Of a stretch of 9,843 nucleotides of DNA, positions 1-6,935 are shown piece by piece. The DNA is from JAIXWP01 sp943372555 (GTDB lineage Bacteria; Bacteroidota; Bacteroidia; Flavobacteriales_D; Sanyastnellaceae). How positions within the stretch are numbered: position 1 is the first letter of the stretch; every line of letters begins with the position of its first letter. The stretch is taken from contig CALRZB010000088.1 of the NCBI GenBank assembly GCA_943372555.1, positions 1 through 9,843 of the forward strand, read 5' to 3'. The notes beneath the pieces are model-generated. The model did not search any database. It was not told the origin of the DNA and worked only from the letters and a program-made list of their open reading frames with translations. The position numbers and the translations under genes are program-made.

Positions 1-1406
1 AAGTTCCTCTACTTGTCATTACCGCAGATCGCCCAATGGAATGGGTAGATCAAGGCGAGGGGCAAACAATCGATCAAGATGGTCTGTACCAAAACTATGT
101 CAGAGGTTCTTTCAATATCATTCAAGATCTTGGTGACAAAGACTTGGAATGGTACAATGCCCGACTTATTAATGAAGCGATTGATTTGAGTCAGTTTCCT
201 ATTCCAGGGCCTGTTCATTTGAATTTTCCGCTCCGCGAAAGCTTATACAAAACGGTAGATACTCGAAGCGATGTGAAAACAATCGAACGAGTTTATTCTA
301 CTCCATTTCTTGAAGATAGCATTCTGAATGAATTAGGCAATCAGATCGCTGCCAAGAAAAAGGTAATGGTTTTGGTCGGTCAATTTTCGCATAACAATGA
401 TCTAATCGAATCATTAGAGCGTTTTTCAAAACTTGAAAATGTTGTGTTTCTCACAGAATCGCATTCAGGACTTGATAACGATGGATTCATCGGTTGCATA
501 GACAGACTTATCATGACCATGAGTGAAGAACAATTGAGCGCATTTCGCCCAGAATTGCTCATCACCATTGGAACAAATATTATTTCTAGAAAAATAAAAG
601 CACTACTTCGAAATGAAGAAGTAGAGCATTGGCATGTTGCAGAAGATGGTCAAGTTTTAGACACTTTCCAGCGATTAACCAAGGTAATCCCCGTAAATGG
701 ACTAAAGTTCTTTACCTCTGTATTGCCTTTTGTGAACGAAGTTTCAAGTGATTATAGAGCGTGGTCTTTGGCATTGAATCAAGTCAAGAAAAAAGCAGGT
801 GACGCTTACATAGAAGAGTCGTCTTTTGCTGATTTGCAAGCCATTCATACAGTTCTTCAAGCAATTCCAACGGCATCTGACGTTCAAATGGGCAACAGTT
901 CTATCGTTAGATACATTCAATTATTCGATCGCCCCTCAGGTGTTCAATTCTATGGAAATCGAGGAGTGAGCGGAATTGACGGATGCACTAGCACTGCCGC
1001 TGGAGCTGCATTTTATACAAGGAGATTAACCACCCTAATAAGTGGCGATATCAGCTTCTTTTATGATATCAATGGACTGTGGAATGATCACATTGGAAGC
1101 AATTTGAAATTGATAATAATCAATAATGGAGGTGGAGGTATTTTCAGAATTATTGAAGGGCCATCGACAACCTCTGCACTAGAAAAGTATTTTGAAACAG
1201 CCCATCAACGCACATGTGAGCCCATAGCAGCGATGTATAGAATGCCTTATTTCAAGGCATCATCGAAGAGTGAAGTTTTGGAGTCTATGAAACAATTATA
1301 TGCCCATCAAGGTTGTGCAATTCTAGAGATATTCACTCCGCGCTTTGATAATGACGCTGCGCTTAAAGGTTTCTTTAAGTTCATTCGTGAAAAAACAACA
1401 GATTAA
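1..1406 (+). CDS. menD: MenD, SEPHCHC synthase (5' end outside the window)
   Basis: This ThDP- and Mg-dependent cytosolic enzyme joins isochorismate and 2-oxoglutarate to form 2-succinyl-5-enolpyruvyl-6-hydroxy-3-cyclohexene-1-carboxylate, the first committed step to menaquinone. The frame is open from base 3, giving 467 codons. The ATG at 36 is internal, because the preceding codons already read PLLVITADRP, the conserved MenD motif, followed by GEGQTIDQ. MenD is usually about 550-570 residues, so roughly 90-100 N-terminal residues are missing, including the region that should hold the catalytic glutamate. The C-terminal ThDP/Mg signature is intact: GDIS at 1044-1055, then DINGLWND, and NNGGGGIF from 1122. 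The ending, with LEKYFETAH and a MYRMPYF stretch, looks like Bacteroidota MenD. It is the first visible gene of the men operon, 39 nt before menB. Identity is secure; only the 5' end is unseen. Confidence 0.96.
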   Translation, partial: VPLLVITADRPMEWVDQGEGQTIDQDGLYQNYVRGSFNIIQDLGDKDLEWYNARLINEAIDLSQFPIPGPVHLNFPLRESLYKTVDTRSDVKTIERVYSTPFLEDSILNELGNQIAAKKKVMVLVGQFSHNNDLIESLERFSKLENVVFLTESHSGLDNDGFIGCIDRLIMTMSEEQLSAFRPELLITIGTNIISRKIKALLRNEEVEHWHVAEDGQVLDTFQRLTKVIPVNGLKFFTSVLPFVNEVSSDYRAWSLALNQVKKKAGDAYIEESSFADLQAIHTVLQAIPTASDVQMGNSSIVRYIQLFDRPSGVQFYGNRGVSGIDGCTSTAAGAAFYTRRLTTLISGDISFFYDINGLWNDHIGSNLKLIIINNGGGGIFRIIEGPSTTSALEKYFETAHQRTCEPIAAMYRMPYFKASSKSEVLESMKQLYAHQGCAILEIFTPRFDNDAALKGFFKFIREKTTD

Positions 1407-1412
1407 TCATTA

Positions 1413-1433
1413 CCGCGATAAATTCGCGGCCAC
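1413..1433 (-). repeat. REP-like palindrome between menD and menB
   Basis: A perfect inverted repeat has arms CCGCGA (1413-1418) and TCGCGG (1424-1429) around a 5-nt loop, TAAAT. Read on the minus strand, the palindrome is directly preceded by GTGG (1430-1433). A GTGG or GTAG tetranucleotide next to a GC-rich palindrome is the layout of REP elements mobilised by RAYT (REP-associated tyrosine) transposases. No run of T follows on either side, so it is not an intrinsic terminator. In the mRNA it would form a 6-bp hairpin about 12 nt before the menB start and could affect processing or menB translation. Only one copy occurs here, so the REP assignment is tentative; an operator or plain mRNA hairpin would look the same. 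Confidence 0.45.
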
Positions 1434-1445
1434 ATTATAGAAATT

Positions 1446-2267
1446 ATGTCTGCAAGAAACTGGACCACCATTAAAGAGTACTCTGATATTCTTTTTGATT
1501 ACTACGAAGGGATTGCTAGAATTAGCATTAATAGACCGCAGGTTTATAATGCGTTTCGTCCTGAGACCAACAAGCAAATGATCGATGCAATGGATATCTG
1601 TCGCGAGAGACAAGACATTGCAGTGGTAGTGTTTACAGGTGTTGGTGAAAAAGCTTTTTGCAGTGGTGGAGACCAGAATGTAAAAGGAGTTGGCGGCTAC
1701 ATCGGAGAAGATGGTGTGCCTCGATTGAATGTGCTGGATTTGCACAAGCGTATTCGTGAACTTCCTAAGCCGGTTATCGCTATGGTAAATGGTTACGCGA
1801 TTGGCGGTGGACATGTGCTGCACGTTGTTTGCGACTTGACGATTGCATCTGATAATGCACGATTTGGCCAAACAGGTCCTAAAGTTGGAAGTTTTGATGC
1901 GGGCTTTGGATCAAATTATCTTGCAACCCACGTTGGTCAGAAGAAAGCTCGCGAGATATGGTTCCTTTGCGAGCAATACTCAGCTGCGGAAGCAGAGCAA
2001 ATGGGCATGGTGAACAAAGTAGTGCCATTGTCTCAATTGGAAGAAGAAACAGTGAAGTGGTGTAAGACTATAATGAAAAGAAGTCCACTTGCGATTCGTA
2101 TGATTAAGCGTGGATTAAATGCTGAGCTAGACGGTCAACGTGGATTAATGGAATTTGCAGGTGATGCAACCTTGCTTTATTATTTGACTGAAGAAGCTCA
2201 AGAAGGGAAAAAGGCATTTCTTGAAAAGAGAGATCCGGATTTTCAGAAGTTTCCAAAATTTCCATAA
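1446..2267 (+). CDS. menB: MenB, 1,4-dihydroxy-2-naphthoyl-CoA synthase
   Basis: This crotonase-superfamily enzyme closes the second aromatic ring by Dieckmann-type condensation of o-succinylbenzoyl-CoA. The 273-residue length is normal for the family. Visible motifs are the oxyanion-hole segment CSGGDQ (residues 72-77), the NGYAIGGGH segment (115-123), QTGPKVGSFDAG (142-153) and the MenB-specific C-terminus with YLTEEAQEGKKAF and EKRDPDF. In the QTGPKVGSFD motif, Gly144 lies seven residues before Asp151. This matches the E. coli Gly156/Asp163 pair of type I enzymes, which use bound bicarbonate as catalytic base; actinobacterial type II enzymes have Asp at the Gly position. The ATG at 1446 gives the expected N-terminus and has no clear Shine-Dalgarno site, as is common in Bacteroidota. 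menA starts 6 nt after the stop. Identity is essentially certain. Confidence 0.98.
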   Translation: MSARNWTTIKEYSDILFDYYEGIARISINRPQVYNAFRPETNKQMIDAMDICRERQDIAVVVFTGVGEKAFCSGGDQNVKGVGGYIGEDGVPRLNVLDLHKRIRELPKPVIAMVNGYAIGGGHVLHVVCDLTIASDNARFGQTGPKVGSFDAGFGSNYLATHVGQKKAREIWFLCEQYSAAEAEQMGMVNKVVPLSQLEEETVKWCKTIMKRSPLAIRMIKRGLNAELDGQRGLMEFAGDATLLYYLTEEAQEGKKAFLEKRDPDFQKFPKFP

Positions 2268-2273
2268 TCGCTT

Positions 2274-3167
2274 ATGGCTAACATCAAAGCTTGGTTGGGG
2301 GCTATGCGCTTGAGGACATTGCCTCTAGCTGCCTCTGTTGTCTTAACGGGCTCAGCTTCAAGTTTGAATTTAGAGAGTTTCTCTTGGATGGTTTTCGGTT
2401 TGACGTTGACCACCACTTTTTTATTGCAGATACTATCAAATCTGGCAAATGATTACGGCGACTTTAAGAATGGAGCAGATAATCATGCTAGAGTAGGTCC
2501 AGCTCGAGCTGTGCAAAGCGGTGAAATCACTCCATTACAAATGAAGAACGCGATGGCAATCACCGCAGTATTGTCTTTACTGAGTGGCGTCATTTTGCTA
2601 TACAGTAGTTTAGCTCAAACAGGCTATCTCACTGAATCAATTTTGTTTTTGACACTAGGACTTTCATCTATTGCTGCAGCTGTAAAGTATACTGCGGGAA
2701 AGAACCCATACGGCTATAGAGGACTTGGCGATTTATTTGTCTTTGTATTCTTCGGTCTAGTAGGAGTGATAGGGACCTCTTTTCTTCAAACAAAGGAGAT
2801 TTCCAGTATCAGTTTTTTAAACGCGCTTGTTATCGGCGGAATGAGCACGGCAGTATTAAACTTGAATAATTTGAGAGATCATGTCAATGACAAAGCATCG
2901 GGAAAAATGACTTTGGTTGTCAAAATGGGGTTTGAAAGAGGAAAACGGTATTTGGTTTTTTTAGTTGGCTTGTCTTTAATAAGTGCTTTTTTTGTTTCAA
3001 TACACATAGATTCTTATTACGGCTTATTGGCGTTTATTTTTCCTATTGCTCGTCTATTCAAAATCTTCTATATTCATGAACCTCAGTATTTAGACCCAGA
3101 ACTCAAGAAGTTTGCTATGTCTGCGTTTATCTATTCCTTTATTCAGTTAATCGTATTTTTAACATAA
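2274..3167 (+). CDS. menA: MenA, 1,4-dihydroxy-2-naphthoate polyprenyltransferase
   Basis: This UbiA-superfamily integral membrane enzyme transfers a polyprenyl chain from polyprenyl diphosphate to DHNA with loss of CO2, giving demethylmenaquinone. The 297 residues are about the family norm. The N-terminal RLRTLP (12-17) is typical of MenA. The first Asp-rich, Mg-diphosphate-binding motif is NLANDYGDFKNGAD (56-69), followed by the MenA-type RVGPARAVQSGEIT stretch. The second is NLNNLRDHVND (196-206), followed by SGKMTLVVKMG. About eight or nine hydrophobic helices can be seen, for example near 37-55, 95-112, 121-140, 153-171, 181-197, 226-244, 248-266 and 280-296. It lies 6 nt behind menB, so it is almost certainly co-transcribed. 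A 38-nt gap precedes the next gene. The likely alternatives, UbiA or heme O synthase, fit the flanking motifs less well. Confidence 0.96.
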   Translation: MANIKAWLGAMRLRTLPLAASVVLTGSASSLNLESFSWMVFGLTLTTTFLLQILSNLANDYGDFKNGADNHARVGPARAVQSGEITPLQMKNAMAITAVLSLLSGVILLYSSLAQTGYLTESILFLTLGLSSIAAAVKYTAGKNPYGYRGLGDLFVFVFFGLVGVIGTSFLQTKEISSISFLNALVIGGMSTAVLNLNNLRDHVNDKASGKMTLVVKMGFERGKRYLVFLVGLSLISAFFVSIHIDSYYGLLAFIFPIARLFKIFYIHEPQYLDPELKKFAMSAFIYSFIQLIVFLT

Positions 3168-3192
3168 CGTGAATTTTATTCTATATTCGCGT
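3167..3192 (+). other. Weak inverted repeat between menA and the membrane-protein gene
   Basis: Arms ACGTGAAT (3167-3174) and ATTCGCGT (3185-3192) can pair over 8 positions with one G-U pair, around a 10-nt AT-rich loop. No T-run follows, so termination is unlikely. The stretch overlaps a poor match to the Bacteroidota -7 box (TATATTCG, 3184-3189 region), so it could equally be promoter debris or chance. It is reported because it fills most of the short gap before a gene not expected in this operon. Confidence 0.2.
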
Positions 3193-3205
3193 CAAACCTT
3201 TTAAA

Positions 3206-4267
3206 ATGGCTCGTTCCTTCGGACTTCTGGGTATTGATATTGCTTACATTATCGCACTTTGTGGTACGTTGTTTTCAGCTTCATTTTTTGTAATGGGGGG
3301 TAGATTGTTTATGTTGAGTCATGAACAATTTTTTCTGTTTCTAGATTTTTTTCCGGCTTTATTCTTTTTTCTTAATGGACTTACAGTAACTCTGACCATG
3401 CGTGACAAGAGAATAAGTAGTCAGCGACTTCTTTATTATCTCGGAAAAAGAGGTTTAGTGTTATTGATAATGGGCTTTCTATTTATTGGCGTTTGGCCTT
3501 TGAATTTGTTATTTGCTAGCGGGATATTCTATATTCTGGCACCACTTTTTGCGAATTGGAATAATGTAATCCTAAGAACTCTAGGTTTGGCAGTTGCTAT
3601 GAGTGCCATATTGATGGTTAACATGGATGTTGATACAAACGTCATTTTTACGGGGCTTGACCTTTCAGGTCTTAAATTTTCCAATCTATTTTCCTTTGTA
3701 TTTTTCAATAGTTACTATTCAATTCTGCCTTGGATTTGTTTTTTCATAATGGGGATGTTATTCGGTCGAAATGATTTACGTTTAAAAGGAATATTTCCTC
3801 CAGCTAGTATTCTTGCAATAGGTGCAATATTGCTTTCAATATTTGTTCAGAAATACAGTCATGCATTTTATACAGAAGGAGACAAAACCGAATACTTGCA
3901 TTTTTTTCCATTCAATGTCAAGTTCTATATGCCATCATTCATTATATTCTGCTTAGGAGCTATTACGCTTCTTATGAATACATTGATATATGTTTTCCGA
4001 AGAGATTTGGACAGACAAGTTGTGAAGAAAATTCAGAGCATCTCTGGATCGAAATATTCGATTATATTTTTTCACTTGTTGTTTTCCGTGATTGTAATTT
4101 CAATTACCAATGAAATTACATTCAGAAATAAATGGGTAACCTTTCTCTTGGCAGTAGGTTCCGTAGGTATAAGTCTTGCGATAACCCTTGTTTGGAAGAA
4201 CAAAATTTCTGAAACAGCACCTATTGAATGGTTAATCAAGCGCCTTTCGAGTTCGACGAAGAAATAG
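3206..4267 (+). CDS. Polytopic membrane protein, divergent DUF418/HGSNAT-like acyltransferase relative, inside the men operon
   Basis: The function is not known. The 353-residue protein has about ten hydrophobic helices, near 11-32, 42-64, 83-101, 102-117, 121-139, 163-187, 197-214, 241-264, 283-302 and 310-330. Features recalling the DUF418/heparan-alpha-glucosaminide N-acetyltransferase-like group are an N-terminal LLGID (7-11), a second helix ending FFFLNGLTVTL followed by a basic loop and KRGLVLLIMGF, SGSKYSIIFFH (280-290, resembling the G-x-SL-x-x-Y-x-x-H stretch of membrane acyltransferases), and APIEWLIKRL (338-347, like the PLEWLWRRLT ending of DUF418 proteins). The usual Arg-Gly after the N-terminal ID and the His near helix 3 are missing, so catalysis cannot be assumed. 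The coding strand is notably T-rich, as expected for a Phe- and Leu-rich membrane protein. Its 3' end overlaps menC by 40 nt, which ties its expression to menaquinone synthesis. A quinone-related role is an inference from position only. Confidence 0.8.
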   Translation: MARSFGLLGIDIAYIIALCGTLFSASFFVMGGRLFMLSHEQFFLFLDFFPALFFFLNGLTVTLTMRDKRISSQRLLYYLGKRGLVLLIMGFLFIGVWPLNLLFASGIFYILAPLFANWNNVILRTLGLAVAMSAILMVNMDVDTNVIFTGLDLSGLKFSNLFSFVFFNSYYSILPWICFFIMGMLFGRNDLRLKGIFPPASILAIGAILLSIFVQKYSHAFYTEGDKTEYLHFFPFNVKFYMPSFIIFCLGAITLLMNTLIYVFRRDLDRQVVKKIQSISGSKYSIIFFHLLFSVIVISITNEITFRNKWVTFLLAVGSVGISLAITLVWKNKISETAPIEWLIKRLSSSTKK

Positions 4268-5307
4268 ACTTCGAGATTATTCCCTACGGTCTTAACTTTT
4301 ATAAGCCAGCTCGAACTTCTCGTGATGTGCTCACCAAGCGGTCCATTTATTTCGTAAAAATATTTTATAAAAATAAGCCCAATCTATACGGAATGGGTGA
4401 ATGCGCTCCGATTTATGGCTTAAACCCGGAGAAAGAGGACGATGTAAAAGCACTACTCACTGATGCTTTAAACAAAATCAAGAGAGATAGGCTCTTTGTT
4501 CCAAAATCAATCCATTTACCTGCAATTCGTTTTTCTATCGAGACAGCTGTTTTTGATTTGATTAATACTGGGAAAAGACTTCTTTTTGGTGAAATTCATA
4601 AGAATAAAAGATTCCCAATCAATGGTTTGGTATGGATGAATCAGTTTGAAACAATGCTTGAAGAAGCCATTCAAAAAGTGGAGTCAGGATACAAGGTTAT
4701 AAAACTGAAAATTGGAGGAATCGATTTTGATGATGAAATTAGAATACTAAGTGCACTTCGAGATAGATTTCACGACAGAATAATCATTCGCTTAGATGCC
4801 AATGGTGGATTTTCCAATGAAGATGCTATTTCCAAATTAAATCAACTTGCAAAATTTGATATTCATTCGATTGAGCAGCCTATTCGAGCAGGTCAATGGA
4901 ATGAAATGAGATCTTTATGCAGCCAATCACCAATTCCTATTGCCTTGGATGAAGAACTCATAGGGATTGAAGATACGCAACTGAAGCTTGAACTTATTAA
5001 AATGATTCGACCGCAATTCATTGTTTTGAAACCAACACTTCATGGCGGATTTTCGGGTTGCGACGAATGGATTGAGATTGCGGAGAGTGAAGGCGTGAAT
5101 TGGTGGGCTACCTCTGCGCTTGAATCAAATATTGGCTTGAATGCCATCGCTCAATGGCTGACAACTAAGAATGTTCAATTGGAACAAGGCCTTGGCACAG
5201 GCTCTTTATATTTAAATAATCTGAGTCCTGCTTGGGTTGTCAATAACGGCTATTTGGAGTTCGACGGTTTGGATCCCCTAAGTCATGACATTTCTAATTT
5301 GAGATGA
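4228..5307 (+). CDS. menC: MenC, o-succinylbenzoate synthase
   Basis: This enolase-superfamily (muconate-lactonizing subgroup) enzyme dehydrates SHCHC to o-succinylbenzoate. Its 359 residues carry the complete barrel active site: the KLK pair Lys159/Lys161, with Lys161 the likely general acid-base; metal ligands Asp190 (RLDANGG), Glu216 (IEQP) and Asp241 (LDEE); and Lys268 (LKPTLHGG) on the opposite face. The N-terminal capping segment has SRDVLTKR and YGMGECAPIYGL, as in Bacteroidota MenC. The only in-frame ATG before the conserved region is at 4228, 40 nt inside the upstream membrane-protein gene; no other usable start codon lies between it and the conserved region. This adds about a dozen acidic residues at the N-terminus. 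The stop overlaps the menE start as ATGA. Dipeptide epimerases share this fold, but position between menA and menE settles the assignment. Confidence 0.95.
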   Translation: MVNQAPFEFDEEIDFEIIPYGLNFYKPARTSRDVLTKRSIYFVKIFYKNKPNLYGMGECAPIYGLNPEKEDDVKALLTDALNKIKRDRLFVPKSIHLPAIRFSIETAVFDLINTGKRLLFGEIHKNKRFPINGLVWMNQFETMLEEAIQKVESGYKVIKLKIGGIDFDDEIRILSALRDRFHDRIIIRLDANGGFSNEDAISKLNQLAKFDIHSIEQPIRAGQWNEMRSLCSQSPIPIALDEELIGIEDTQLKLELIKMIRPQFIVLKPTLHGGFSGCDEWIEIAESEGVNWWATSALESNIGLNAIAQWLTTKNVQLEQGLGTGSLYLNNLSPAWVVNNGYLEFDGLDPLSHDISNLR

Positions 5308-6302
5308 AAATCAATAGCATAGATATCAAAGCATTCGACTTCACGGACAATGAAGAGCTCGACGCGCTGCTAAAAGAGTGGAATGGTAGCGCCTTGTCCA
5401 TCAGTGCTAAAACAAGTGGGTCAACTGGCGAGCCCAAGACAATTGAATTACCTAAGCATCTTATTCTAAATTCTGCCAAACTCACTTCTAGTTTTTTTGA
5501 AATCCCCGTTGGGGCAAATGCTTTACTTGCATTGCCTCTTTCATTTATTGCGGGAAAAATGATGGTCATTCGATCACTTGTCAATGATTGGAATTTGATT
5601 CTCACAGATTGTAGTACTAACCCTCATTTACCTGAGGATAATTTACATTTCGCGGCTTTTACACCGATGCAAGCCGATTTATTGATCGAAACACAATTCG
5701 AAAGATTTAATCAGATTGGAACAGTAATCCTAGGTGGAGGCGTTATTTCCACTTCTCTGTTTAATAAATTAAAGATGTGCCGAAATCGAGTTTTTGCAAC
5801 CTACGGCATGACAGAAACAATCACACATGTTGCCGCTTGTGAATTGAAAAAGCAAAATGAATCGCAAGTTTTTGAAGCTTTACCTGGCGTTGAATTTCAT
5901 CAGGATGAACGAGGTTGCCTTAGCATTAAAGCAGCTCATCTAGGAGGCGCCCTTTTTATTACCAATGATTTAGTTGAATTGAAAGACAGCAAGCACTTTC
6001 ATTATTTAGGTAGGTTTGATAACGTGATTAATTCTGCTGGTTTGAAAATTTTCCCTGAAAAAATTGAAGTTGAAATAGAAGAAATCATCAACGCTCCTTT
6101 TTATGTGACCTCTATTGAAGATGAGATCTTAGGACAAAAAGTCGTCGTTATGGTAGAGGGCAATGAAAATAATTTTTCTGATGTTTTGAAAAAGTTAGAT
6201 GGTCATTTTCTGCAAAGAGTTGATAGACCGCGAGCTTATTTTTTTCGTGAGAAATTCAATTTTACTCACACTGGAAAAATCATAAAAAAATATTTTGAAT
6301 AA
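5304..6302 (+). CDS. menE: MenE, o-succinylbenzoate-CoA ligase (short form)
   Basis: This ANL-superfamily enzyme adenylates o-succinylbenzoate and transfers it to CoA, making the MenB substrate. Motifs in order are the phosphate-binding loop TSGSTGEPK (37-45), ATYGMTETITH (165-175, A5-type motif), the hinge region GRFDNVINSAGLK (236-248), and a C-terminal HTGKIIKK (322-329) whose Lys325 is the likely adenylation lysine. The protein is only 332 residues, against about 450 or more for MenE of E. coli and Bacillus. The shortening is at the N-terminus, since the P-loop comes at residue 37, so much of the first ANL subdomain is absent; short MenE proteins are usual in Bacteroidota. The ATG shares bases with the menC stop (ATGA) and the stop shares one base with the next start (TAATG), pointing to coupled translation on both sides. 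Confidence 0.93.
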   Translation: MKINSIDIKAFDFTDNEELDALLKEWNGSALSISAKTSGSTGEPKTIELPKHLILNSAKLTSSFFEIPVGANALLALPLSFIAGKMMVIRSLVNDWNLILTDCSTNPHLPEDNLHFAAFTPMQADLLIETQFERFNQIGTVILGGGVISTSLFNKLKMCRNRVFATYGMTETITHVAACELKKQNESQVFEALPGVEFHQDERGCLSIKAAHLGGALFITNDLVELKDSKHFHYLGRFDNVINSAGLKIFPEKIEVEIEEIINAPFYVTSIEDEILGQKVVVMVEGNENNFSDVLKKLDGHFLQRVDRPRAYFFREKFNFTHTGKIIKKYFE

Positions 6303-6883
6303 TGAAAAATCAATTGGTTTTTGCTTCTGCTAATGCAAACAAAGTAGAAGAAGTATCACTAAAGCTCGGTGGTATTAAATTACTAGGCCTAAAGGATATA
6401 GGCTGCACGGAAGAAGTGCCCGAAACTTCCGATACTTTAGAAGGTAATGCGCGTCAAAAAGCATGGTATATCTATGAAAAATTTGGATGTGATTGTTTCG
6501 CAGACGATACAGGCTTGGAGGTCTTAGCCATAGGGGGCAAGCCTGGTGTACATTCTGCAAGGTTTGCCGGCGAGCAAAGAAGTAATGAGGATAATCGTAA
6601 GAAGTTGTTGAATGATATGGAAGTTGAGTTGGATAGGAGAGCTCGATTCAGAACTTCAATTTGCTTGATAATAGGAGGAAAGGAGACCATGTTTGAAGGC
6701 ATTGTTGAAGGGAAAATATTGCGCGGAGAGAAGGGAAAAGGAGGCTTTGGATATGATTCTTTGTTTGTTCCGCTTGACAACAGTCGTTCTTTTGCAGAAA
6801 TGACGATTGAAGAAAAGAACATTCTAAGCCATAGAGGCAAGGCAATTGGAAAGCTTCGAGCATTTCTTGAAGGCAAGTCATGA
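6302..6883 (+). CDS. rdgB: XTP/dITP pyrophosphatase, RdgB/HAM1 family
   Basis: This enzyme hydrolyses non-canonical purine triphosphates (dITP, XTP, ITP) to the monophosphate and diphosphate, keeping deaminated bases out of nucleic acids. The 193 residues match the family length. Key motifs are SANANK (9-14), ETSDTLEGNA (41-50), ADDTGLEVLAIGGKPG (67-82) with the catalytic Asp68/Asp69 pair, SARFAG (85-90), GKGGFGYDSLF (145-155) and EEKNILSHRGKA (170-181), the SHR being the base-recognition signature. It begins at the last base of the menE stop (TAATG), so it is probably translated by ribosomes finishing menE and is the last gene of the men transcript. There is no obvious metabolic link to menaquinone. 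Identity is very secure; rdgB is the E. coli name, and non-canonical purine NTP pyrophosphatase is the neutral one. Confidence 0.96.
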   Translation: MKNQLVFASANANKVEEVSLKLGGIKLLGLKDIGCTEEVPETSDTLEGNARQKAWYIYEKFGCDCFADDTGLEVLAIGGKPGVHSARFAGEQRSNEDNRKKLLNDMEVELDRRARFRTSICLIIGGKETMFEGIVEGKILRGEKGKGGFGYDSLFVPLDNSRSFAEMTIEEKNILSHRGKAIGKLRAFLEGKS

Positions 6884-6899
6884 GAATTTAGTTAATTTG
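6867..6899 (+). promoter_or_regulatory. Possible weak promoter for accA
   Basis: A TTAATTTG box (6892-6899) matches the Bacteroidota -7 consensus TAnnTTTG at all but its second base. A TTG (6867-6869) lies 22 nt upstream, roughly the -33 position. Transcription would start near 6905, leaving a leader of about 30 nt before accA. The upstream element lies inside the rdgB 3' end. With one mismatch and loose spacing this is a suggestion; accA may also be read from the men operon, since no terminator separates them. Confidence 0.35.
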
Positions 6900-6923
6900 C
6901 ACCCCTGTTTTATTACTAACCCT

Positions 6924-6928
6924 AAGGA
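6924..6928 (+). promoter_or_regulatory. Shine-Dalgarno site of accA
   Basis: AAGGA lies 7 nt before the ATG at 6936. It is the clearest ribosome binding site in the window. The other genes rely on overlaps or AT-rich leaders, so accA appears to be initiated independently. It supports 6936 as the start. Confidence 0.6.
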
Positions 6929-6935
6929 ATAGACA

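Noticed and set aside
36..38. ATG at 36 as the menD start
   Set aside because: The preceding in-frame codons already encode the conserved MenD motif ending TADRP, so the true start is upstream of the window.
1407..1416. Ten-base sequence TCATTACCGC, also present at 16-25
   Set aside because: One copy is within conserved menD coding sequence and the similarity stops after ten bases, so it is most likely chance and not a flanking repeat.
1410..1871. 153-codon open frame on the minus strand over menB
   Set aside because: It is antisense to the conserved MenB core and has no recognisable motif or initiation signal.
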